A DNA stretch of 64,000 nt from Cyclina sinensis (Eukaryota > Mollusca > Bivalvia > Venerida > Veneridae). Numbering within the stretch: the stretch's first letter is position 1; every line of letters starts with the position of its first letter. The DNA lies in contig JAAONU010000014.1 of NCBI GenBank assembly GCA_012932295.1, positions 35,557,977-35,621,976 on the forward strand, given 5' to 3'. The notes below the pieces were generated by a model. It saw only the letters and a program-made list of their open reading frames with translations, was not told where the DNA came from and did not search any database. Positions 34,259 to 47,200 of this stretch are shown here, piece after piece. The translations under genes were made by a program, and so were the position numbers.

Positions 34259-35043
34259 CACGCCTGGTAAACAACGGAGCTACCTCTTTCGGAGGTATAT
34301 GGTAAATCGCTCTATCGCTACTTCCGAGGTAGTGCATGTCGCTAAATGTGAGTGTCAACAAACGTAAAATATTTTCATATTTTATATTTTTAGTAAATTC
34401 AGAATCGAATATCGAAAATCGAAGAATGCTATACCATGTAGATTTGATTAAAGTTTCCAGGGAACGTAAAGTTAGTGAATTTATCTTTCAAATGTAGTTG
34501 TGGCGGTGTTTCCCAGTTAGCGAATTTAGCGTTGAAATGGGCCGTTTCGTCATGAAAGTAGTGTTTTTGCCTCGTAATTTCATTTAAACAGCAATTCAGA
34601 TTAAACAGAAATACGTTTCAAGTAGATGTTAGGTCTAGAATGCAAATGAAATCAAAATCACAACCAAAACTTAGTTATTAAAGGAAATATATGATATTTA
34701 TTTTGAGAGACAGCTCTGTCGTGAAGGAGGTAGTCATGTCGTCAAGGAGATAGCTCTATGGTATGGTTATATATTTACAGAAATTTCCGATTGTTTGCTA
34801 TATTCAGTAACATCTAGAAGTCCTACTTACAAATACAATGTCATGTTTATTGTATATAACTGTTTAAATAAAAAATAAATACATGTTTATTGTATATAAC
34901 TTTGTAAATAAAAAATAAAATCTTAAGTAAATGATTCGTTTCAGGTGACTGCATTTAAAGGGAAATAGCGACGAAGCTTTCTGTGTAGAAGGAAAAAGGG
35001 TAGATACGAGTATCCCAGCTCAAATTCGAAAGTACCTGTACAT
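34259..35043 (+). repeat. left terminal inverted repeat
   Basis: Pairs base for base with the reverse complement of 35807-36591. It includes short internal direct repeats (AAATAAAAAATAAA near 34865 and 34905) and the mirrored splice-donor region near 35030-35040. Confidence 0.9.
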
Positions 35044-35815
35044 TTAAAGAACTATAATTATATTCAGAAACCCTTTAAAACGAATACACCGAAACTCCAA
35101 TAAAAAAGAAAAATGGTCCATAACAAAAGCTAAATCTCCACTTATGAAAACAATCAGAATATTTACGCCGTCTCCTCTAAAATTCAACCGTGTAATCACT
35201 TTAGAAAGGGAAAATGAATTTACCAATCGACCGACATCAAAAAGAACTTTACAATATAACGAAGAAAAGATCAACAGTAATGATTTTATTGAAACATATA
35301 GCGAGGTAGATGAAACATTACCATATACTGAAACTGACATTGAAAGCGACCCTTAAACAACTGTGCAAGAAAAACTGACTGTGGAAGACGAAATATACAG
35401 AGAACATTCCTTAAGTTAGTACCGAAAAAAAAACAATAACGTTGCCTTTCTTTTATTCATGGACGTTGTTAAATGGTTAAGTACTGAAGACGTTCGAAGT
35501 ATGCGATACAGTGAAACAAGTCTAAAGTTTTTTTGGATAGGAAAGAAGCTGTTTGGCGGTAGATTTTTAAGATTCATGTCTGGGCCAACAGTTCAGTTAC
35601 TTGACAAGCAAAGACTATCACCAATGGACTCAAAAATTAACTTTGCATGCCCTAGCGATTCAGTTAACCTTCAGTGAAACCTTTATATCACGCTATGGAA
35701 ATTGATAGTAGTACTGGTGTGATTAAAGAAATGATTTATATGACTGCAGAAAAGAACAGCACCGATAGATCTTATATTTTGATGTTCGATGGGAAGAAAA
35801 TCAAACATATACAGG
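35044..35815 (+). pseudogene. broken internal gene of the palindromic transposon
   Basis: One plus-strand frame runs from about 35060 through 35677, interrupted by stops at 35354-35356 and near 35418. It then shifts frame near 35675 and continues to CATATACAG|GTACTT at 35815, a plausible splice donor that already lies inside the right arm. Readable segments include VVKWLSTEDVRSMRYSE, KKLFGGRFLRFMSGP, KINFACPSDSV and SYILMFDGKKIKH. Reading stops at the donor, so further exons would have to lie outside the 2.3 kb element or have been deleted. It is likely derived from the element's own protein; I cannot name the family and see no catalytic triad. Confidence 0.6.
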
Positions 35816-36591
35816 TACTTTCCATTTTGAGCTGGGATACTCGTATCTACCCTTTTTTCTTCTACACAGAAAGCTTCGTCGCTATTTCCCTTTAAATGCA
35901 GTCACCTGAAACGAATCATTTACTTAAGATTTTATATTTTATTTACAAAGTTATATACAATAAACATGTATTTATTTTTTATTTACACAGTTATATACAA
36001 TAAACATGACATTGTATTTGTAAGTAGGACTTCTAGATGTTACTGAATATAGCAAACAATCGGAAATTTCTGTAAATATATAACCATACCATAGAGCTAT
36101 CTCCTTGACGACATGACTACCTCCTTCACGACAGAGCTGTCTCTCAAAATAAATATCATATATTTCCTTTAATAACTAAGTTTTGGTTGTGATTTAGATT
36201 TCATTTGCATTCTAGACCTAACATCTACTTGAAACGTATTTCTGTTTAATCTGAATTGCTGTTTAAATGAAAATACGAGGCAAAAACACTACTTTCATGA
36301 CGAAACGGCCCATTTCAACGCTAAATTCGCAAACTGGGAAACACCGCCACAACTACATTTGAAAGATAAATTCACTAACTTTACGTTCCCTGGAAACTTT
36401 AATCAAATCTACATGGTATAGCATTCTTCGATTTTCGATATTCGATTCTGAATTTACAAAAAATATAAAATATGAAAATATTTTACCTTTGTTGACATTC
36501 ACATTTAGCGATATGCACTACCTCGGAAGTAGCGATAGAGCGATTTACCGTATACCTCCGAAAGAGGTAGCTCTGTTGTTTACCAGGCGTG
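35807..36591 (-). repeat. right terminal inverted repeat
   Basis: Reverse-complement copy of 34259-35043 with sparse substitutions, for example GCCTCGTAATTT versus GCCTCGTATTTT. It ends in TTTACCAGGCGTG and is followed by the ACCTA duplication. Confidence 0.9.
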
Positions 36592-36596
36592 ACCTA

Positions 36597-39500
36597 ACGA
36601 CCTAAGCAGTCTTTCAGTGATTTTTTTTAGCAATCTCTCAGCATCGACAATATTTTGTCGTGATATTTTGGAAAAGAGCACTGAGAGATCAGTGAGAAAT
36701 CATTGGTCGCAGCTTGTCTTCAGAGATCTAATCTAGCCCCTAGATCGTTGTTCTCTTACAGATCATTTATAGGTTAAGGAGAGCGTGGCAGAAGCTTAAT
36801 CTATCGGTCCGGGAATGTGGTGTACGTAAATAAAGATATTTTCAAGTACGTACGATATACAAACCATAAGAAATTATTTAGTAGTTCTTATTGAAATTGA
36901 TAAGACGGAAGAATATAACTGTCTGCAGAAACGTCGAAAAGCATTTACAGAAATACTTGTATGTTGATTGGCATAATTTGTCTTGATCGTCAGGATTAAC
37001 AGTCAGATTCCTTCGATATTATGTTACTTTATTCCTATTTGTTTAATTCAAAGGAAGAATTCTTGGTCGCTTAACACAATGTGGGGTGGAGACGTTTAAT
37101 GCGTGATTCCTCTTTAGTCAAAAAAGAAAATACCTACTTATTACATAATACACTGTTAAAATTAGAAATGACAAATGATTACTTAAAAAGTAAAAAGTGG
37201 TATATTCACAAAAGGAAGAATTTACGATACGTGCGGTTATTCTGTTAATCAAAAGATGTGTTTAACTAACGAATGAACTACGTTTTCATAATGAAATGAA
37301 ATAAGATATGTGACTATTTAACAGTTATGATAAACAGGAAACTATAATAATTGCCTTGCCTATTAAGGAAACAAAATTTATATATCATTTTGTCCCTTGA
37401 GAGAATATATCTGGCAGTCCGTCCGATCAATCAGTCGAAAACCAGAACTCAAGACGCTCAATCTTTACAATATCATTGGGCGTGATATCTGGGTAGTCTT
37501 TTTTCTATACTGGGTTCACTTGATCGAAGATCAAAATGCGACCTACACATCAAAACCGATTTTTAGCAAACCTTCTGTAAGATTGAACAAATACCTTCAT
37601 ACAGTCACTGCTTGGTTGGTGGACATGACGAATACATGACCCTAAATATTGTAGATTCTCTGTATCAACCCTAAAGATCTAAGACACCTTCTGTTTTTCT
37701 TAAACGTTAACGCTCAATAATTTTAAACATTTTCTGAATCAAGGACCCTCCAACATTACGTCCAGAATTGGAACTAGAGGTAATTATCACTATTGATTCA
37801 ATCTATATTACTGTTCAAACTTTCTGATTTGCATTACTGCCAGGAAAAATGATAAAAACAGCAAATTTTCAAAACTCGTAAATTAGAAGTAAACAAGGGA
37901 AAATGTATATGCACTCCCCCGCCTTTCTCCCCCCCCCCCCCCACCTTTCTAAAGGGTGGGGTTAACAAAAGACTTCTTTCACTTCCTAGGAGTATTTCAA
38001 CGAGACTAATTTAGTGTAGCTGTAAATCAAATTTACACTTCTGACCTGCTGAGTGGACGACTCCCAAAACCCATTATGACATGTCTAAAAATAGATCTTA
38101 GTCAGTATACGACAGACTCACGGTCAAGGCAATAACATAAAAGCATTTTACCATGAGTAAAAATGAGTAAAAGGCTGACTTGCTCCATTTGAAGACACAA
38201 AACTTAAGCTACAAACCTTATTAAGCTGTTACCTGCTGTTTTATACTTAAGGGAAAGTTCCCTGCACATACCGTTATAAGGATATGTAATCAAGAATCTT
38301 GTTTCAATTTTTGTAAGAAGTTCTGTGCTTTAAGTTTTTAAAATTATGTTTACTAAACTTGTTTTTATACTGCATCAGGCGTAGGTTATCTCAATCACTC
38401 AACTTCATTACGAACAATGACAATTCATGAATGCCTTATCCGGGGTGTAACGGGTATTCACCGTTTCACTTTACGTAACAAAAGAATAAAGCAAAAACGT
38501 TTCTTTAAAGTTTTCATCCGTACGTCTTAAAAATAGGCCTGGTCTAGAAATTTGCATTTACATAACAAAAAGAATTTCAAGTCACAAAAGAATAGTAATT
38601 ATTTCATGACTTCTTAAATTTGTAATAAGAATCTAACGATGTTTGTGAGATAAAGATAAATTATTTCTGGAGCATGAACACAATGTCCATAAAATATCTA
38701 GTAACTGAATTGTCACGGTCTAGTGCATATCTTCCTATAATTGTATTAATACAACCTTTGACAGTTGCGTCAGGGCATCGATTCTTTGGCTCAGTGGTTA
38801 GAGTGTTGGAGTTCGAATCCCGCTCTGGGATGTGCTACGGACTTCAATGTTCGTAAGAAAATCCACTGGCTGATATTCTTAACTTTTGGCGGTTTCAACA
38901 CCAAAGTAAAATCCAATGTAAAACGAAACGAACATTGAAATTATTTTGTAATTTTCATAGTTATTATAAAATAGCGTTTCTTATTAATTTAAAGCAAACT
39001 GAAATCACCATACTTATTTTCATAAACAACGGAACAAACTTGCTTCAGTTAGGCGAAACAGGGACCTTCAATTCGTATATTTCAATCAACTGTTTGTAGC
39101 ATTCTGCAAATATTCATCATGTGAAATTTTTTTTAAGCTTCAGTTTGAAATTTGAAGATTCATTTACAAAAAACAGTTATTTATAAAACTATGAACCGTC
39201 TCTATGCAGAAATATACATATCTAATTATACCCCATTTAACTTCATGAGAAAATACTTTTTTATACACAAGATTATCCATTTACTCGAGAGATAGCTTAA
39301 AAAGATTACTAAAACCATGGAAAACCAATCTGACATAGGCAACTATAGCAAAATCTTGTAAATGGACATTCTGTCTCCACGGACAAATCAAAGATGTCAC
39401 TGTTGCATGTATCTCATGACCATATGTACCTAACATCGAGCGAGTTCGTTTTAAACAACAATTTGACATTAAAGATTTATTAAATATGTCTCTTAATTTG

Positions 39501-39698
39501 AATAAATATAGCAATTTAAAACCAAATGAGTGTTGATCAAACCGCAGAAAAATACGATAGGGCTGCGTTTGAAAATTTGTCTGTTATTGTGAATCTTAAG
39601 AAAGCCGCCCTTTGATTGTAGAATATTGGAACCAATCCAACAATGGAGCAGTGTCCCTTTTGGATTGACTATTTAATCTACAAAGATGTGGTTTATTA
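36597..39698. other. intergenic, non-coding
   Basis: Holds a C-run (about 37930-37942) and a tRNA-like fragment (38780-38834). Open frames at 37397-37639 and 39281-39514 show no domain. No gene was recognised. Confidence 0.45.
38780..38834 (+). mobile_element. tRNA-derived fragment lacking the anticodon arm
   Basis: A good A-box-like TGGCTCAGTGGTTAGAG (38787-38803) is followed after only seven bases by a good B-box-like GTTCGAATCCCGC. A tRNA needs about 30 more bases between them, so the anticodon arm is absent. It is a SINE head or tRNA pseudogene with an internal deletion, not a functional tRNA. Confidence 0.5.
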
Positions 39699-40809
39699 TA
39701 ATGCAGGCGTCACAATGTCCCGTAATTGACATCAGATGGAAACATGATAATTCGAATTCGGCTCGATTCGTGAAAACATCGGGCCATTCGTTAGGGCATC
39801 TTAAGCAATCGTATGGTTACCGGTGGTTTTTCTCAGGCTCCGGCAGCAAATTCGTGAGCGGTGGCAAAATCTTTGGCATGCCAAAAAATTGCCGGAAGAC
39901 CTTGCGAAGGTTCATTTTTGTGTTGAATTCGTTTGTCTGTCTAGCTCTGTGTATGGCCATCGTGAGAGCATTTTGTCAAATCGTGTCGTCTTTTCTTCGT
40001 GTGATCATCGTTGCCATCAGGCATTTTTCGCCTCAAGAAAACGATACGAATGAAACAAGAAGTCGACCGATTGTCTTAGAAAGGCAACACGATTACGTGA
40101 AACTCTCGCAATGCCGTCATGTACCCACTGTTTTATAGTACGATGAAATCGAGATTGAACCATGGTGTCGACAAAGACAGCCAAATTTGAGTAGCTCAAG
40201 CGTTTTCCATGGTGTCATGGAAACGTGGACATAAAAAGGGGACTCATAGCATCTTCATCAGTCAGTCCTGATGAGCAACTCTGCTTATGCACAATTAATC
40301 ACTATTCCAACGTAATATCTTGTGCGAACAACATAATATCTTGTGTGAACAAGATAAAATCTTGTCCGCATACATTGTTATTTTGAGTGAACAACATGTT
40401 TACGCTCATTAATTGGGTTCTACCAGCCATCTTTTTCCCCCGGCCTCTACCAAATTTGACAGAGTTGAAATGTACTGTGAACTCTCCGATCAGCAACTAA
40501 ATAGCCCACGGTCGGCCGAGAAGTCACGTGACGCCTTCGGGACCTAGTTCGAAAGCATCGTACTCTCAATACGATACCGTGAAGCCGTCGTGTGACCTTC
40601 GTTTGGCCTGCAGGTAAACTTCGTAATCAAAAATCCACATATTCCTGTTGCGTTCGTGTGTGGTTCGGGTGCCATCGTGTGACCCTCTGTAGACCTTGTA
40701 CATGCTTCGGATGTTGACCAAGTTCGGGGCGATCTTCGCGCGAAATTCAAAACTACATATTTGCATGGCCATGTGATGTCAATTTCGGGACAGTGTGACG
40801 CCTGCATAA
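39699..40809. mobile_element. TAA-flanked inverted-repeat element
   Basis: TGCAGGCGTCACAATGTCCC starts at 39702 and is mirrored at 40806 (TGCAGGCGTCACACTGTCCC in reverse complement). Inverted similarity runs for about 40 bases, through AATTGACATCA. TAA lies outside both ends (39699-39701, 40807-40809), matching the 3 bp TWA duplications of PIF/Harbinger-type elements. The interior is richer in GC than the flanks and has a 150-codon plus-strand frame (39686-40138) that begins outside the element and resembles no transposase. It is probably non-autonomous. Confidence 0.6.
40313..40375 (+). repeat. three 21 bp tandem units
   Basis: TAATATCTTGTGCGAACAACA is followed by two variants at 40334 and 40355. 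The repeat lies inside the 39.7-40.8 kb element. Confidence 0.85.
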
Positions 40810-43800
40810 AGCACTGTGAACCGATTTGTTAAGTGTATTCCCTTATTTCAGATAAACACATTTAATAGAATTGTGAACATACCGATTCAGTGTAAGATTG
40901 GTTAATTAGAAACGAAGTGACAACAACCAAAATTAAAAGTTGATATCTTAAACTGACAATATCCAAGTTTTGCTGTTTAAACTTTAATTAGAGTTTCTAT
41001 CATAAGGGACATAATTCTTGAAATACACCTCAAAGTCCTGTGACATAAAAATCAAGATACACATACAGATATAAAATAAAAATCGACAATTACATGATAT
41101 CAAGGATGGTACCTCTAGACATATTGCTGTTTAGACTGACTGACCGGCTATTAATTGTAGTATGAACGTATCTGAACTTTTGACTTCCGGCTTGGGAAAA
41201 TCAGTACAATAGTTCAGCTTATGATAACGTTCAAGTTTTACAGTTAACAAAATACCTCACATAAAACTAGTTTATGTAAATTTGATTTCATTATGTTTTA
41301 TTCTTTATTTTACTTTTTTACTTTACTATAGAGAGACATATGGGTATTCACCAAATTTGCATATCTTTCAGAAAAAGTCATCCAGGATAGTGGAGATTTT
41401 ACCGTGCACTTATATTTACTTGTAGACCCTTTTTTAATTTTACGCCAGTATAAAACCATGAAGTATTCTTGAAATATATATCTTACTATATTGCAATTGA
41501 ATACAAAGCTAACTGTCCACATCTTTAAAAAAACAACGTATAATTATAAAATGATATCTATATATGACCCTTGGTAACTTTCGTGTGTCTTAGATTTGTT
41601 AAGGTAATAATGCCTTTTCTATGTAATGCATTACATAATAAAGAAATAAAACTATCTATGTCCTTTCTCATTGGATAATCTTGTCTTATCTCATATACAG
41701 TATGCTATATACGGATGAAAGGGTTTTCACCGATATTCTTGCAACGTATGAAAACGCACGTACAAATTAGGTTATCTCATGTTTCGTATGTATTGTTATT
41801 TGTAGTTAGGTGAAGTCTTCACTTCAAAGCTATTTAAACATATCTAAGAGTGTCCTTTTCATATTTTGATATAGATTAGGCCTCCCAACAAGCTGAAAGC
41901 TAACCGTGTTTTGTATTACGTTGACACGAGTTATCGAACTTTAGAAATAAATTTAAATAACCTGAACGAGTTACACGAACAATGACATGATCTTTGTAAC
42001 TTAATCCTACAAATGTTAGTTGACGTACAAAGACTTTTCATTTTCCTAATTTAATTTTTTTTCGTGTCTTCCTTTGTCAACTTCTCTCAAAGATTTCTTT
42101 TAACTTTATTACGTTGATATGCGGTTTAAATCAAGAAACTATTTCACAAATTACAGGTTCTTAACAACAATTTGCTGTAATTAGCGTCACGTTTACACAA
42201 AACAATAAAGGCTGCATGTACCTCCAGCCTCTAAATGCTAAACTCGACTTTTGCTAAATATGATATTCTTCATTTTTTTACAAAAAAAGAAGAAAAAAAT
42301 AATACTTTTAAATAAATGAAATGGTAAAAACATGATAGACAATATAGATGAGTAACAGTTAGCATAAGTACTGGAACTGAAATAGTAACAAAACTATAAG
42401 AACTGACTTACAGTTTAATATTATCGATCGTCTTATGCAAATAAGAAAATGTTTGTTAAAGAAAAGAAAAGCATAATCTTATGCAAATAAAAACACTGCA
42501 AACAAATTAAACAAGAGGCCCGTTGTGGTTCGCTCACCCGACAACTTAGGTTGAGGGTCTGTGTTGAGCAAATATCAGAAGGGAAATTGACACGTGTTCT
42601 GAAATTCAGATTTTCAGTATAAAAACTGTCTTGTATGCAACCTCATCTGCGTTAAAAATACCTTTTGAATATAATATTTGATAAAGCAAGGTCAGAAAGA
42701 TGTAGTCCCCACTGATTAGCCAATCAGTTGGGCTTCCTTATCATGAATAACATTCCAATGTTTTATCTATTGCAACTTTGACTTCTGTTCATAGTAGGCT
42801 TCTCCCCCGTGAAGACAGTTTACCGATTCGTTAAAAAGATGGTGGCCAGTCCTTATCAATGATTATATTATATATAATGTGTCCTTTTTAACGATACTTC
42901 TTATTCTTAATTGTAATAGGTAAATGAGTTGTGTAATCGTTCTTTTTCATGCCAGCATGTCTGAGAAAGTTGATTTTAGGAACTGTTGACTCTTCTTATT
43001 TCTGCTTTCTGTTTGCGATAAACTCGCAATTCTTATTCATAATACCCATCACATATTATCATACTAGTGTTTAGGCTTTCTCCCAGTAACAAGTTATGGT
43101 TATAAAATAAAAGCATCTCTAAGAAACGACCAATACGGCTAACTATAATACGAGAAATAAACTAGAACATGCATATAGTAGACCCTTCCAGAACGCATTC
43201 TTTAACTGCCGTGCTGCTAAATCAGCATATTATTTTCCATTCTACAATTACACAGCTTCTTAAAATTTGATAAACTATTACTTTTCAAATAAATTTTACC
43301 TCCTGAACCATGTAAGTTTTAAACAGCAAACAAAAGTCATTTTAACCCCCTCCCCCCCCCCCCCTTCAGAGTTATCGTTTACTATAATTGAATGCTTAAT
43401 TTTTTGCGATCGTTGCCAAGCTAAATCTAAAAGAAACATATTAAAAATGTTCATATTATGAAACTCTTGATTATGTAATGATATAAAAAAATATGTATGT
43501 AGTTATAACAGTAGGAACTTTACAACAGTAATTTTATTAACTGGTGTTAAGTTAAAAACTTAATATGCCGCAAACAGCTAACTGACATTTCAAACCAAAT
43601 TTAGACACGATTAAATTCAGCTGAGGGATTTAAACCGGCTCTGCGCACAATTCCATTAACTTCCCCCATTCGTCAAAAAAATATGAAGGGAATGACTGAA
43701 AGAAATACCGAGAACGTGCATCTCTAATATAGGTGGAAAACGTTATATGACTTGCCATTTGAAACTTTTAACAAGGAATTTCTAGAAGGAAAAAATGAAA

Positions 43801-44109
43801 GAAACAATGTAGTACGCAATTCATTGAAAAATAACATGGCCTCGTTTTACCTTCACTACAAAAATAGATTTAAGAGGCATGAGGTCGAAAATGACAACTG
43901 CTATTTTTGATATAAAGCTTGCGAAATACTCCTTTATAAAATATCATGATGGCTTGAATAATCTGATAGGTGCAAACCTTACCCGTTTAAGGTCAACAAG
44001 GAATTTAGGAACATGCTAACGTGTAACGTCCTGAGCCAGATTTTGAGTGGTGCCATCAAATAAAGTATGCGAATGTACCAAAAGTTCATGAAAATGTTAT
44101 CTCTCTCTA
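40810..44109. other. intergenic, non-coding
   Basis: AT-rich sequence. It holds a short dispersed-repeat fragment at 42505-42560 and a C-run at 43347-43364. No gene was recognised on either strand. Confidence 0.45.
42505..42560 (+). repeat. dispersed molluscan repeat fragment
   Basis: AACAAGAGGCCCGTTGTGG then TTCGCTCACCCGAC resembles an AAGAGGCCC-CGCTCACC motif that I recall as recurrent in bivalve intergenic DNA. Recognition is from memory and boundaries are unknown. Confidence 0.35.
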
Positions 44110-44262
44110 TCATGTTACAAATTTTTGAATGGCATAAGTACATACCGCAAGCTTGGTGTGTATTTTAAAATATAGTTATTTAACACTTTCTATAAGTGGC
44201 GTGATACTACAAAGTAAATAAACAACATGTATTCTTCATCGCAAAAGTTTATTCAAGGACAG
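44110..44262 (+). repeat. third copy of a block A/B segment
   Basis: AAGTACATACC, CTTGGTGTG and GGCGTGATACTACAAAGTAA followed by ATAAACAACATGTA match 53368-53491 of block B in order. The last part also matches 12598-12640 of block A. It sits directly before the start of block B. Confidence 0.6.
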
Positions 44263-47200
44263 AGAGGGCCTATATAAACAGAATATTGTCGTTTTATTCT
44301 ATTTTCGCCTACATATAAAAAAATCTAAATTTAGTCAAACAAATTTTACTTTTATACTGAGTACATCAGCATTTTTTTGTTTTCTAGTTTTATAGGGTAG
44401 GATCCTGTATTGTTAAAGCTTATTGTTTACCAGATGCGTACATTCATCATTTCTTGAAACAAATGTTTAACGGAAGATTTTTTTTTTTTTTTGCTTGACT
44501 TCCTGAATCAATAAAAACAACATCGAGACTGATATTTGAGAATGCGTTATTGATATTTGGGATGACTTAGTTGAAGGCTCCTTTCCTAGAGATCCCTACT
44601 TTATCACATCTTAACTGACAAGTTACGGTCATAAAAAGACCAAAAAATCATTGATAACTATCGATTATTTTGATGTTGATGATGACGATGTTTGCGACCA
44701 CGTCGATGATGCTGATGATTAATATTATAATGTGTACTATGATAAGGTTAATGCGGTATTCAAAATAATGTCATCTTTACTATATTATTATCTTTGAATA
44801 TTACCATGTTTTCAAAACTAATGAGCAAACTAGATTATTTATATTTTCCAATTGATATAATTAAAGCTTCCTATGAAATAAATTTCTCTTAGAAAATTAC
44901 AACTTGTTATCTCATGTATCTATGCCCATGAACTGCACTCTATATAGTTGAATAACGCATTATCAGAAAGAAGTATCATAAAGTTGAAAAACATAACAAT
45001 AACGTTTATAATCATATTATCGGAGAATGAATCATTTGACTGACATTTCAAAACAAGCAAGATGTCATTCATAGCTGTGAAGCATTCGAAATTTGATAGT
45101 GTCAATAACCAGAACGTTGATAATATATTACTCTTTGAAAAAGAAGAAAGAAAAAAAGAGAAAAAAACTTAAATAATATATGGCAATATTTAACGTACAC
45201 AAACGAAAGTATTAATTATCGTAGCGATGTTTTCTAAATCGGTTCAATTTATAAATTAAATATCTAAACAGATCTGGGTCTGCATAACCTAAATCGTACA
45301 AAGTGATGGGTGCGGAGGGGAGGGGGAACAACGGCAACAACAAGGAGATAACAAGCTTGCTTTCAAGAAAGTTTACTAGATTTTGGTGATTTTGGTGATT
45401 CTGTTTTGTCATGTAATATAAAAATTCTGAGGCATACTTAACGTTGTTTACTGAAACCATCATCATAATTGGCGTACAGTCAAGTATGTAGCTTTTCTTA
45501 AACTTTTGTAGAAAGGTAATTTAAGAAAAAAATGTTTCATTCACTCTAGCGATATATGCATAAATAGCTGTAAACAAAACTCATGATAATATGAAGTTAC
45601 ACTTTTCTATAAACAGATAGTTTAAACATAACCCATCGCTCAGTTTTTTCTTTTTACAAATTTACATACTTTGTTATAATGGTTAATACATTTCAAAGTG
45701 GCAAGAGGGTTTTAAACAGATAACATTGAGGTTTAAAGATCGCAGTAAGTGATCTCTTTCAATATGTCAACCTTTAACTTTTTAACACTGCACACATGCA
45801 CTGTATTAATAATTTGAAGGTTTAAAAGACGAGTGAGTGCACAGCTTAACTACAGGCGCTGTGAAAAAGCATTTGAAGTATTTTTATTTTGTCCTATCAC
45901 TGAAATGCACTTAAAGCAAAGTACACATGTCCGTTTTATGTGTCTTTTAATCTGGGCAACAACAATAAATTATATTAGGTTGAGGTCGAATGTTTTAATC
46001 ACAATAATTTATAAAGAATAAACATGACAGAAGACTTCACTTTATAATTTTTTCAATCAAACGACTTTTTTTCCCACTTTATACACTTCACTAATTTCAG
46101 ATGTTTAATAACCGGGCTTTTAGTTTAATGATACATTTATTTTCAGGTCATCTTTTTGTCTAATTGGGACATCGAAAAGAACTGTTTAGCCCTCAACGCC
46201 TTTTACTTGTTAGATAACTATCCCGTGTTTTTGGCTTGATAATGGCTGAAGATATACTATGAAATTTTATTTCAAACTATATTTTTTTCATTTTATTTCA
46301 TTTTATTTCATTTTCTCTTATTTCATATAATTGCCTGATAGTAACATTCTCCTATACAATAGGGATAAACGGGTATACACCAATTCATTTGTCACGTTCG
46401 AAATTGCAAACGGAAACTAACTCATCAGTCAAGTGTAAAGTATTAAGAATGTCGTATGTGCTTACGTTTGCTTTTTATGACAACTAAGTAAAATAAAAGG
46501 TAAATTAACGGAAAAGGCTAATGAAAAAAAGAATAAAGAAAAATTAACATTAGAAATACAAACTTATTTTTTAATTTATATAACAAATGTACAAATATGA
46601 TTGCTGATTCTGTCAATATCGTACCTGCGCGGCGGTGCTAGCGCCCTCGCAAAAGTTGTCAATCGGCATTTTTTTTGCTAGGTTGTCATTCCCTCTTTTT
46701 GCTAGAGGACATAGCTTTTCACCATTACGTGCATTTCCTAGTATTGTCATAGGAAATATAAATTCACCATGTTTCGCAATGTCGCAAAACGCTAAAAGAT
46801 AAATTATTCACTTACAAATAGGTTGGTATTTATATCAAACACATTGCCTGATAGCTCTTGTCTTTATGAGGCGTATTACGTCGTCGAGATAACACACGCT
46901 TGTGATTAGGTACTTCAAATTCTAGTATATTAAAATGTCTTCTGCGCCCTTCCGTTTATGTATATGAAATGTTCTCCTGCATTGTCTTATCTTTTGTTTT
47001 TGTTTTTCTTTTAACTCTTAACTTGATTAACCCATTGTGTGGAGTATTACTATCGTTGTGAGTTTTGGTTACCCTGCAATTAACAGGCTGGTAATTTACA
47101 ATTACTTTTATAAGATTTCGGTTTAACCAACTTCATTTCATAAAAATGATGTTACTGCAATGTTTCCAGTTGTGGAGGTCAATATTGAAACTGTGCCAAA

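Larger units (their letters stand above)
34254..36596. mobile_element. DNA transposon with ~785 bp terminal inverted repeats and 5 bp TSD
   Basis: The element proper is 34259-36591 (2333 bp). The ends are perfect inverted copies (CACGCCTGGTAAACAAC) and are flanked by ACCTA at 34254-34258 and 36592-36596. The arms are about 34259-35043 and 35807-36591 and look about 95% identical or better. The ~760 bp interior holds a decayed protein-coding segment. Arm length is extreme for a 2.3 kb element. Superfamily is uncertain: a 5 bp duplication and CAC ends recall Transib, but the rest of the Transib end consensus is not matched. Confidence 0.85.

Noticed and set aside
34259..36591. Transib/RAG-like transposon
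   Set aside because: A CAC end and 5 bp duplication fit, but the rest of the end consensus does not, and no recognisable catalytic core is present. The family is left open.
39686..40138. 150-codon protein gene
   Set aside because: It starts outside the left element boundary and runs through its inverted end. There is no domain, no splice context and odd composition; it is probably chance in GC-richer DNA.
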